Shown piece after piece: positions 1 to 5,691 of a stretch of 6,212 nucleotides of DNA. This DNA comes from an uncultured Lacinutrix sp. (GTDB taxonomy: Bacteria; Bacteroidota; Bacteroidia; Flavobacteriales; Flavobacteriaceae). Both the position numbers and the translations under genes were made by a program. Location of the stretch: positions 1 through 6,212 of the forward strand of contig CALGIH010000104.1 in NCBI GenBank assembly GCA_937916035.1, written 5' to 3'. How positions within the stretch are numbered: the first letter of the stretch is position 1; each line of letters begins with the position of its first letter. The notes under the pieces are model-generated. The model worked only from the letters and a program-made list of their open reading frames with translations, had not been told where the DNA came from and made no database searches.

Positions 1-381
1 ATATTCAATAGTGTCCTCATGTTTTTTGATAATGTCTTTTTTGTAATCATCAACGCTTGCAGCGGCAACAATGCCATTAAAAACATCACCTTCACGATTT
101 ACTATTTTGTAAACATAAAATGAAGGTAATTCATCTTGCATAAAAATCTCATCTTCTTTGAACTCCAAATAGCGATTACGAACAAGCTTATAACGATCTT
201 CACCTTTTAGCTCTAACTGGTATTTATAACCAGGATTCACAATATGCAAAAATGAAAATGGATTGTAATTTAAACGTGCTTCACGTTCAGGTTGCGTATA
301 CGTTTGGTAGGATCGAGAAGCCACTAAACTTACTTTGTCACGTGTTGGTCTAACTGCTTTAAATGGAATTATGTTTGCCAA
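1..381 (-). CDS. DUF1015 family protein, N-terminal part (runs off left edge)
   Basis: Reading leftward from 381 gives 127 codons with no stop, so the C-terminal part lies outside the window. I translated this by hand. The protein begins (M)ANIIPFKAVRPTRDKVSLVA and contains HIVNPGY (about residues 46-52) and, near the edge, GIVAAASVDDY followed by KKHEDT. This arrangement is typical of the DUF1015 family (about 400 residues). The start must be the TTG at 381-379: the frame is closed by TAA at 390-388, only AGA and GAA lie between, and the next in-frame ATG is about 80 codons downstream, past the conserved N-terminus. That TAA is also the stop of the upstream dehydrogenase, so the two genes are nearly abutting and probably translationally coupled. 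AAAGAGAA just before TTG is a weak ribosome-binding candidate. The biochemical role is unproven; from memory, relatives often lie near serine-biosynthesis genes (serA/serC), which are not seen here. Confidence 0.85.
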   Translation of the reverse strand, partial: MANIIPFKAVRPTRDKVSLVASRSYQTYTQPEREARLNYNPFSFLHIVNPGYKYQLELKGEDRYKLVRNRYLEFKEDEIFMQDELPSFYVYKIVNREGDVFNGIVAAASVDDYKKDIIKKHEDTIEY

Positions 382-387
382 TTCTCT

Positions 388-1275
388 TTAGTTGAATTGT
401 TTTGCTACATTCTCCGCTCTTCTATTTTCTGAATAATCATAAAAACCTTCACCAGATTTTACACCTAATTTCCCTGCTCTAACCATATTAACCAAAAGAG
501 GACAAGGTGCATATTTAGGGTTTTTAAAACCGTTATACATAACTTCCAAAATAGAAAGGCATACATCTAATCCAATAAAATCGGCTAACTCTAAAGGACC
601 CATTGGATGCGCCATGCCCAGTTTCATAACAGTATCAATTTCTTTTACACCAGCAACACCATTATAAAGAGTTTCAATAGATTCGTTGAGCATTGGCATC
701 AAAATTCTGTTAGCAACAAAACCAGGATAATCATTTACTTCAACAGGAGTTTTACCTAATGTTACAGATAAATCCATGATTAGCTTTGTAACTTCATCAC
801 TCGTATTATAGCCTTTTATAATTTCTACTAATTTCATAATTGGCACAGGATTCATAAAATGCATTCCAATAATCCGATCAGGTCTTGAAGTTACAGCTGC
901 TATTTGTGTGATTGAAATTGAAGATGTGTTAGTCGCTAAAATGGTGTCTTCTGGACAAGCTTCATCAAGTTGCTTGAATATTTTTAGTTTTAAATCTACA
1001 TTTTCAGTAGCTGCTTCTACAACTAAACTAGCATACTCAACGCCTTCACTAATGCTTGTGAATGTTGAAATGTTTTTTAAAGTTTCTTCTTTTTGAGCTT
1101 CAGTGATTTTTTCTTTAGCTACCATTCTATCTAAATTTTTAGAAATGGTATCAATTCCTTTTTTTAAGGACGTTTTACTAAGATCTATAAGTTGAACTTT
1201 AAATCCGCTTTGAGCGAACGTGTGAGCAATTCCATTTCCCATTGTTCCAGCTCCAATAACTGCTACGTTTTTCAT
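388..1275 (-). CDS. 3-hydroxyacyl-CoA (3-hydroxybutyryl-CoA) dehydrogenase, short form
   Basis: Cytoplasmic NAD(P)-dependent oxidoreductase that interconverts 3-hydroxyacyl-CoA and 3-oxoacyl-CoA (Hbd/PaaH type), used in fatty-acid, aromatic-acid or butyrate metabolism. An open frame exists from ATG 1296 (302 aa), but I prefer ATG 1275 (295 aa, MKNVAVIGAG), because the conserved Rossmann strand begins there, the upstream ATG lies inside a palindrome, and 280-300 aa is the family norm. In 302-aa numbering, GAGTMG is at 15-20 and Asp38 ends the second strand, which favours NAD. The catalytic set is complete: Ser125 (ATNTSS), His146 (GMHFMNP), Glu158 (KLVE) and Asn196 (PGFVANR), with the spacing known from the mammalian enzyme. 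The C-terminal dimerisation domain runs from about 190 to the end and includes AHPMGPLELADFIGLD. It lies 55 nt after the Gfo/Idh stop, so it is probably in the same operon. No thiolase or enoyl-CoA hydratase is visible, so the pathway is open. Confidence 0.93.
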   Translation of the reverse strand: MKNVAVIGAGTMGNGIAHTFAQSGFKVQLIDLSKTSLKKGIDTISKNLDRMVAKEKITEAQKEETLKNISTFTSISEGVEYASLVVEAATENVDLKLKIFKQLDEACPEDTILATNTSSISITQIAAVTSRPDRIIGMHFMNPVPIMKLVEIIKGYNTSDEVTKLIMDLSVTLGKTPVEVNDYPGFVANRILMPMLNESIETLYNGVAGVKEIDTVMKLGMAHPMGPLELADFIGLDVCLSILEVMYNGFKNPKYAPCPLLVNMVRAGKLGVKSGEGFYDYSENRRAENVAKQFN

Positions 1276-1294
1276 TGAAATTTTTTTATTTTTC

Positions 1295-1314
1295 ATTCCC
1301 TTGAAAAAGGGAAT
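1295..1314. repeat. Perfect 20-bp palindrome, ATTCCC-N8-GGGAAT, between gfo/idh and dehydrogenase genes
   Basis: ATTCCCTT (1295-1302) and AAGGGAAT (1307-1314) are perfect inverted arms around GAAA (TTTC on the minus-strand transcript). The hairpin sits in the short gap between the two minus-strand genes and overlaps the upstream alternative ATG (1296-1294) of the dehydrogenase. No T-run follows on the minus strand, so it does not look like a standard intrinsic terminator. The pattern ATTCCC-N8-GGGAAT is the consensus I know for the dRS3 repeat of Neisseria, and similar GATTCCC...GGGAATG palindromes are scattered in many bacterial genomes. A dispersed intergenic repeat or an mRNA processing/stability hairpin are the likeliest meanings. 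The repeat class cannot be settled from one copy. Confidence 0.6.
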
Positions 1315-1330
1315 CTCGTTAATATATTTT

Positions 1331-2290
1331 TTAAAAACTATTTATAATCATAGTTGCAACACGTAAAGCTTCAGTACCATCATGGAGTGTTACAATTGGT
1401 GTTGTATTTGTGTTTATAGCATGAGCAAACGATTCTAACTCATCTAAAATAGCATTGTTGTTTGAAATCCCTGGATTATCAAAATAGATTTGCTTTTTTA
1501 CGCCTTCAGCATTTTGAAGAATCATATCAAAATCTCCTGGAGCTTCTGGAGCGTCTTTCATTTTAACAACTTCGCATTTTTTCTCTAAGAAATCAACTGA
1601 GATATAAGCGTCTTTTTGAAAGAATCTCGTTTTACGCATATTCTTTAATGAGATTCGACTTGCTGTTAAGTTAGCTACACAGCCATTTTCAAACTCCAAT
1701 CTTGCATTTGCAATATCAGGAGTATCACTTAACACTCTAACACCACTTGCAGACACGTGTTTAACTTTTGATTTCACCACACTTAGAATGATATCAATAT
1801 CATGAATCATTAAATCTAAAACCACAGGAACATCAGTGCCTCTAGGATTAAATTCAGCCAAACGATGGGTTTCAATAAACAGCGGATTTTCTAATTGGCC
1901 CTTTACTGCTATAAAAGCAGGATTAAAACGTTCAACATGACCTACTTGGCCTCTTAAGTTATGTTTTGAAAGCAATTCTCTAATTTCTTCAGCTTCTTCA
2001 ACGGTATTGGTAATTGGCTTCTCAATAAAAATGTGCTTTCCTTTTGCGATTGCTTTTATCGCACAATCATAGTGTGACAACGTTGGTGTAACAATATCAA
2101 CCATGTCAACAGCATCAATAAGAGCATCAATTGAGTTGAAGTATTTGAAACCAAATTCGGCTTCTACTTTTTTCGCATTTGTTTCGTCAGCATCATAGAA
2201 ACCTACTAATTCGTATTTTTCAGATTGATTAAGGAGTCGTAAATGTATTTTACCAAGATGACCAGCACCAAGAACACCAGCTTTTAGCAT
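1331..2290 (-). CDS. Gfo/Idh/MocA family NAD(P)-dependent oxidoreductase, possibly acting on a nucleotide sugar
   Basis: 319 aa, the normal length for the short Gfo/Idh/MocA enzymes. It has an N-terminal Rossmann domain with GAGHLG (8-13), the acidic FYDAD end of strand two (31-35), the family Glu-Lys-Pro signature (E90-K91-P92) and the catalytic-site segment DLMIHDID (159-166) with His163. GHVERFNPAF (117-126), the stretch from IETHRLAEF to RGTDVPVV (139-157) and FENGCVANLTASR (200-212) resemble the branch that in other Gram-negatives sits among lipid A (lpx) genes and includes the UDP-GlcNAc 3-dehydrogenase GnnA; this is from memory and not decisive. If right, it would oxidise C3 of UDP-GlcNAc for diamino-sugar lipid A, but no GnnB-like aminotransferase is in the window. 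It is the first gene of a likely minus-strand operon and diverges from pcm. ATG 2290 is the only start that keeps the Rossmann strand intact. There is no signal peptide, so it is cytoplasmic. Confidence 0.9.
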   Translation of the reverse strand: MLKAGVLGAGHLGKIHLRLLNQSEKYELVGFYDADETNAKKVEAEFGFKYFNSIDALIDAVDMVDIVTPTLSHYDCAIKAIAKGKHIFIEKPITNTVEEAEEIRELLSKHNLRGQVGHVERFNPAFIAVKGQLENPLFIETHRLAEFNPRGTDVPVVLDLMIHDIDIILSVVKSKVKHVSASGVRVLSDTPDIANARLEFENGCVANLTASRISLKNMRKTRFFQKDAYISVDFLEKKCEVVKMKDAPEAPGDFDMILQNAEGVKKQIYFDNPGISNNNAILDELESFAHAINTNTTPIVTLHDGTEALRVATMIINSF

Positions 2291-2306
2291 AAGGGTTTGT
2301 TTTCAA

Positions 2307-2314
2307 CAAAAATA
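2307..2314 (-). promoter_or_regulatory. Candidate -7 box for the gfo/idh - dehydrogenase - DUF1015 operon
   Basis: On the minus strand this reads TATTTTTG, a full match to the Bacteroidetes -7 consensus TAnnTTTG. Transcription would start about 7 nt further on, giving a very short leader before ATG 2290. No clear TTTG -33 box lies 17-23 nt upstream; only a T-rich stretch is there, so support is partial. In AT-rich DNA such an 8-mer also arises by chance. Confidence 0.35.
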
Positions 2315-2359
2315 GTTTTTTTGAAGCAGAAAAAAGAATAAAGAAAATAGAAAAAACCA

Positions 2360-2390
2360 TTTGAACTTACTTCTGATTCTTTTACTTTTA
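2360..2390 (+). promoter_or_regulatory. Candidate promoter for pcm and the genes behind it
   Basis: TTTG (2360-2363) and TACTTTTA (2383-2390) are separated by 19 nt, within the spacing of the Bacteroidetes promoter pattern TTTG-N17-23-TAnnTTTG. The -7 box matches at all fixed positions except the last (A for G). Transcription would begin near 2397, about 16 nt before the TTG start of pcm. The site lies in the 122-bp gap between divergent genes, where promoters are expected on both strands. It is called by pattern only. Confidence 0.45.
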
Positions 2391-2412
2391 GTTTTTTAAA
2401 ACTCCAACTTTT

Positions 2413-3054
2413 TTGAAAGATACATTTAAGCATAAAGGACTTCGTCAACAACTTGTTACAGTGTTGATTGCCAAAGGGATTGAAGATGAAGCTGTATTAA
2501 AGGCAATTGGTAATATTCCAAGGCATTTATTTATGGATTCAAGTTTTTTAGACCATGCATATCAGGATAAAGCATTTCCTATTGCTGCAGACCAAACTAT
2601 TTCACAACCTTATACAGTTGCATTTCAAACAGAATTGCTTCAAGTAAAAAAAGGAGATAAAATTCTTGAAATTGGCACAGGAAGTGGATATCAGGCAGCT
2701 GTTCTATGTGAACTAGACGCTAAGGTTTATAGTATTGAAAGACAGCAAGAGTTATTCAAGAAAACAAGTAAATTCTTGCCGAAGTTAGGCTATCGTCCTA
2801 AAAAACTCATTTTTGGTGATGGCTATAAAGGCTTGAAAGAAGAGGCTCCTTTTGATAGTATAATTGTAACCGCTGGTGCACCTTTTATTCCTAAACCATT
2901 ATTAAGTCAATTAAAAATTGGAGGTCGATTAGTAATTCCAGTTGGAGGCGATGTTCAAGTGATGACCTTGATTATTCGAAAAGGTGTAAAAGAATTTGAA
3001 AAACACGAATTGGGCGATTTCAGATTTGTACCGTTACTTGAAGATAAAAATTAA
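2413..3054 (+). CDS. pcm: Protein-L-isoaspartate O-methyltransferase
   Basis: Cytoplasmic repair enzyme that methylates, using S-adenosylmethionine, the alpha-carboxyl of L-isoaspartyl residues formed by ageing of Asp/Asn in proteins, so that they can return to L-Asp. At 213 aa it has the usual length. Visible signatures are the RQQLV N-terminus, AFPIAADQTISQPYTVA (54-70) with the conserved active-site Ser64, SAM motif I EIGTGSGYQAAVL (86-98), the acidic IER end of the next strand (108-110), GDGYKG (135-140), FDSIIVTAGAP (147-157), GGRLVIPVG (170-178) and the terminal FVPL (205-208). The start is TTG at 2413: an in-frame TAG at 2389-2391 closes the frame, no ATG lies between, and the next in-frame ATG (codon 41) would delete conserved sequence. 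It is followed after 39 nt by the S51 peptidase gene on the same strand, so co-transcription is likely. Confidence 0.96.
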   Translation: MKDTFKHKGLRQQLVTVLIAKGIEDEAVLKAIGNIPRHLFMDSSFLDHAYQDKAFPIAADQTISQPYTVAFQTELLQVKKGDKILEIGTGSGYQAAVLCELDAKVYSIERQQELFKKTSKFLPKLGYRPKKLIFGDGYKGLKEEAPFDSIIVTAGAPFIPKPLLSQLKIGGRLVIPVGGDVQVMTLIIRKGVKEFEKHELGDFRFVPLLEDKN

Positions 3055-3093
3055 TTTGTATTTATAGGTTTAAATGTCATAACAATCAGCAAT

Positions 3094-4134
3094 ATGATTC
3101 AAAAAGTTAGTTTCGTTTTTTTCTTTATTTCTTGCATTTCGTTTTCACAAAATTATACAGAATATGCCACAGGAAGTAATGTGGATGCAATTACTAATAA
3201 CAGTTTTGGTGTTTGCATGATGGGAGGTTCTAGCGAGAGCGATGAAGCCATGGAATGGTTTTTAAATAAAACTGATGGTGGAGACATTGTAGTGTTGCGT
3301 GCTTCTGGAAGCAATGGTTATAATGATTATTTGTATTCAAAGCTTGGTGTAACTATTAATTCCGTGACAACTTTTGTGATTCATAATGTTAATGGAGCTA
3401 TTGATCCTTATGTGCTTGACAAAGTAGCCAAAGCCGAGGGTGTCTGGTTTGCTGGAGGAGATCAGTTTAAGTATGTGAGCTATTTTAAAGATAATGCCAT
3501 GGAAGATGCTTTAAATGCATTTGTTAACACTAAACATGGTGTTATTGGAGGAACAAGTGCTGGAATGGCTATTCTTGGAAATTATTATTTTGATGCAGCT
3601 AATGACACTGTAACTAGTGATCAAGCTCTTTTAAATCCTTATAATGTGAAAGTATCACTTGGATATAATGATTTTCTGGAAATTCCTTATTTAGATAACA
3701 TTGTTACAGATACACATTATGATGCTCGTAATAGACGTGGAAGACATAGCGTATTTTTAGCGCGTTTTGCGAATGATTATGGTGAGCGTTCTTTTGGTAT
3801 AGCATGCAACGAACGTACAGCTGTTTGTATAGAAGCCAATGGAAAAGCAAGTGTCTTTGGAAGTTATCCGAGTCATGAAAGTTATGCCTATTTTATGCAA
3901 GCTAATTGTATAGAAGATTTTAATCCTGAAACCTGCGAATCTGACACACCATTAACATGGAATAGAAGTGGTCAAGCACTTAAAGTATTCAAAATTCCTG
4001 GAAATATTAAAGGCGAAAATTATTTTAATCTTTCAGATTGGAAGACAGGATCTGGTGGTACTTGGGAAAATTGGTATATTGAAAATGGCGTCTTTTATAT
4101 TAACTCAACTACAAGTTTAGATTGCAAAAATTAG
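3094..4134 (+). CDS. Secreted cyanophycinase-like serine peptidase (family S51)
   Basis: 346 aa. Residues 1-19 form a signal peptide (Lys4, hydrophobic VSFVFFFISCISF, cleavage after SFSQ), so the mature protein acts in the periplasm or outside. The S51 nucleophile elbow is GGTSAGM (152-158, Ser155), His208 lies in DTHYDARNRRGR (206-217), and Glu240 in ACNERTAV is the likely acid. Residues I recall as lining the cyanobacterial cyanophycinase pocket also align: Gln124 in GGDQ (31 residues before the Ser, as in the reference enzyme), Asp206, and Arg212, Arg214 and Arg217 at His+4, +6 and +9; one pocket Gln is Thr207. This favours cleavage of beta-Asp-Arg-type peptides over the small cytoplasmic alpha-aspartyl dipeptidase PepE (about 230 aa). 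The C-terminal region (about 262-346) is less recognisable and carries Cys272 and Cys281, a possible disulfide. No type IX secretion tail is seen. The stop is 33 nt before the next start, with a hairpin between. Confidence 0.88.
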   Translation: MIQKVSFVFFFISCISFSQNYTEYATGSNVDAITNNSFGVCMMGGSSESDEAMEWFLNKTDGGDIVVLRASGSNGYNDYLYSKLGVTINSVTTFVIHNVNGAIDPYVLDKVAKAEGVWFAGGDQFKYVSYFKDNAMEDALNAFVNTKHGVIGGTSAGMAILGNYYFDAANDTVTSDQALLNPYNVKVSLGYNDFLEIPYLDNIVTDTHYDARNRRGRHSVFLARFANDYGERSFGIACNERTAVCIEANGKASVFGSYPSHESYAYFMQANCIEDFNPETCESDTPLTWNRSGQALKVFKIPGNIKGENYFNLSDWKTGSGGTWENWYIENGVFYINSTTSLDCKN

Positions 4135-4183
4135 TAACTTGTAGCATAATTTAATTCTTCAAGTATTATGCTTAAAAGTTACT
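4133..4183 (+). promoter_or_regulatory. Two-part hairpin covering the S51 stop and the M20 start codon
   Basis: The outer arms AGTAACTT (4133-4140) and AAGTTACT (4176-4183) pair perfectly. The inner arms AGCATAAT (4143-4150) and ATTATGCT (4165-4172) also pair perfectly. Between them is a small internal loop (GT against TAA), and the apical loop is 14 nt (4151-4164). The M20 start ATG (4168-4170) is buried in the inner stem. A competing 5-bp pairing, ACTTG (4137-4141) with CAAGT (4160-4164), would break the outer stem. A translational control element for the M20 gene, or an mRNA-processing hairpin between the two peptidase genes, is inferred. Only a short T-run (TTTT, 4184-4187 region) follows, so a strong terminator is unlikely. 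Confidence 0.5.
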
Positions 4184-5688
4184 TTTCATGTTTAGCGTTC
4201 TGTTGTTTATGTTTCACGTCTTTTTCTCAAGTAAATAAGAAAGCAGATTTAGATGTTTTGTCTCTTGAATATGCAAAATCATCGTTCGATGAACTGCATG
4301 AATTTTTCAGCTTACCAAATGATGCGTATCAGCCAGAGCAAATTGAACCTAATGTGAAATGGTGCGAAAGTGCTTTCGCAAAAAGAGGTTTTAAAATACA
4401 ACGTCTAGAAACTGAAACGGTACCATTGTTGCTTGCTTCAAGAAATTATCCAAATGCTAAAAAGACCGTTTTGATATATTTACAAGTCGATGGTCAGCCT
4501 GTTGACATTACTAAATGGGATCAACCAGATGCTTACATTCCAGCTTTGAAAGAACAAGATGAGAATGGTGAATGGAATACTATTGATTGGAACAACCTAA
4601 AAGGAGAACTAAATAGAGATTGGCGAATTTTTTCACGTTCAGCTTCTGATGCTCGAGGACCTGATATGATGTTTTTAAAAGCAATGGACATTATTAACGA
4701 TTTGAAGGTAAAGCCTAATTTCAATATAAAAGTCATTATGGATTTTGAAGAAGAATTAGGTTCTCCACGTTTACCAAAAGCAGTTAATCAATTTAAAGAT
4801 GAACTTTCAGCAGATATGTTAGTCATTTTTGATGGTCCAAGACATTTATCAAACGAGCCAACATTGAGCTATGGAGCGCGAGGTATTGCAACGATTTCAT
4901 TAGAGGTTTTTGGGCCAAGAGTGCCTTTACATAGCGGAAATTACGGAAATTATTCGCCAAATCCTGCTATGAAACTCTCAAAATTATTAGCAAGCATGTG
5001 GCATGATGATGGACGTGTTGCTATACCAAATTGGTATGATGGTATTACAATTTCTGATGAAGTAAAGGAAATATTAAAACAAGTTCCTGACGATGAAAAA
5101 CAAATTCAGAAAGACTTCGGAATTGCTTCCACCGAAAATATTGGCAATAATTTTCAAGAAGCGATACAGTATCCGGCTTTGGGTATTTTAGGATTAGAAG
5201 CAGCTTGGGTTGGTAACCAAACGCGAACCATTATTCCTGCGACTGCAATTGCGGAATTGAATATAAGATTGGTAAAAGAAACTAATGGTGACCATATGGT
5301 TAAATTGGTGAAGGATCATATTATTGGTCAAGGTTATTATTTAGTTGAAGATAAGCCAACGGAAGAAGAACGTATGACTCACGAGAAAATTGCGCGTTTT
5401 AATTCTGAAGTTTCTTATGGAGCGTTCAGAACTGAGTTTGATACTGAAATTGGAACGTGGTTAAGAAAAGGAATGCGAACAGCTTTTGGAAAAGATCCTA
5501 TACAAATTAGAACAGGTGGAGGTTCTATCCCAATTTCTCCTTTTGTAATAACTCTTGGTATTCCTGCAGTTGCAGTACCAACCGTAAATCCAGATAATAA
5601 TCAACATAGCCCAAACGAAAACATTCGTTTAGGCAATTATGTTGATGGTATTAAAACTATTGTAGCTATTTTAATGGAAAAACTGTAA
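4168..5688 (+). CDS. Secreted M20-type metallopeptidase (carnosinase-like) with altered first metal ligand
   Basis: 506 aa with a signal peptide (residues 1-21, Cys-rich hydrophobic core, ending SFSQ). The layout is that of dizinc M20 dipeptidases/aminoacylases: catalytic Asp108 in YLQVDGQPVD (104-113), bridging Asp161 in SASDARG, general base Glu195 and ligand Glu196 in FEEELGS, ligand Asp222 in IFDGPRH, lid-domain His255 in PLHSGNYG, and last ligand His480 in NNQHSPNEN. Spacings from Asp161 to Glu195 (34) and Asp222 to His255 (33) equal those of mammalian CN2. The first metal ligand, normally His in HxD, is Gln106 here, and about 20 extra residues separate it from Asp161. From memory this Gln recurs in a Bacteroidetes subfamily, so it is probably not a simple defect. 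Substrate unknown; a di- or oligopeptide is most likely. It sits 33 nt behind the S51 gene with no promoter-like box between, suggesting an operon. Its start codon is inside a hairpin. Confidence 0.88.
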   Translation: MLKSYFSCLAFCCLCFTSFSQVNKKADLDVLSLEYAKSSFDELHEFFSLPNDAYQPEQIEPNVKWCESAFAKRGFKIQRLETETVPLLLASRNYPNAKKTVLIYLQVDGQPVDITKWDQPDAYIPALKEQDENGEWNTIDWNNLKGELNRDWRIFSRSASDARGPDMMFLKAMDIINDLKVKPNFNIKVIMDFEEELGSPRLPKAVNQFKDELSADMLVIFDGPRHLSNEPTLSYGARGIATISLEVFGPRVPLHSGNYGNYSPNPAMKLSKLLASMWHDDGRVAIPNWYDGITISDEVKEILKQVPDDEKQIQKDFGIASTENIGNNFQEAIQYPALGILGLEAAWVGNQTRTIIPATAIAELNIRLVKETNGDHMVKLVKDHIIGQGYYLVEDKPTEEERMTHEKIARFNSEVSYGAFRTEFDTEIGTWLRKGMRTAFGKDPIQIRTGGGSIPISPFVITLGIPAVAVPTVNPDNNQHSPNENIRLGNYVDGIKTIVAILMEKL

Positions 5689-5691
5689 CGG

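Noticed and set aside
908..1096. 62-codon plus-strand open frame inside the dehydrogenase gene
   Set aside because: It lies wholly antisense to a well-conserved coding region and its translation has no recognisable domain; it is a shadow frame.
1276..1296. Upstream ATG (1296) as the dehydrogenase start
   Set aside because: It would add MKNKKIS, which is not part of the conserved fold, and its ATG is inside the palindrome. Not fully excluded; proteomics would decide.
1295..1314. Palindrome as an intrinsic terminator of the Gfo/Idh gene
   Set aside because: The stem is AT-flanked with only three G-C pairs and is followed on the minus strand by an A-rich, not T-rich, stretch. On the plus strand there is no gene to terminate.
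3065..3072. TAGGTTTA as a -7 box for a separate S51 promoter
   Set aside because: It lacks the final G, and no TTTG lies 17-23 nt upstream (the nearest TTTG at 3055-3058 is only 6 nt away). Co-transcription with pcm is simpler.
4168..4230. M20 N-terminus as a lipoprotein signal (Cys12, Cys13, Cys15)
   Set aside because: The Cys residues sit in the middle of the hydrophobic core with Phe or Leu before them, not in a lipobox. The later SFSQ fits signal peptidase I.
4533..4736. 67-codon minus-strand open frame inside the M20 gene
   Set aside because: Antisense to conserved metallopeptidase sequence around Asp161; no motif, no leader, no context.
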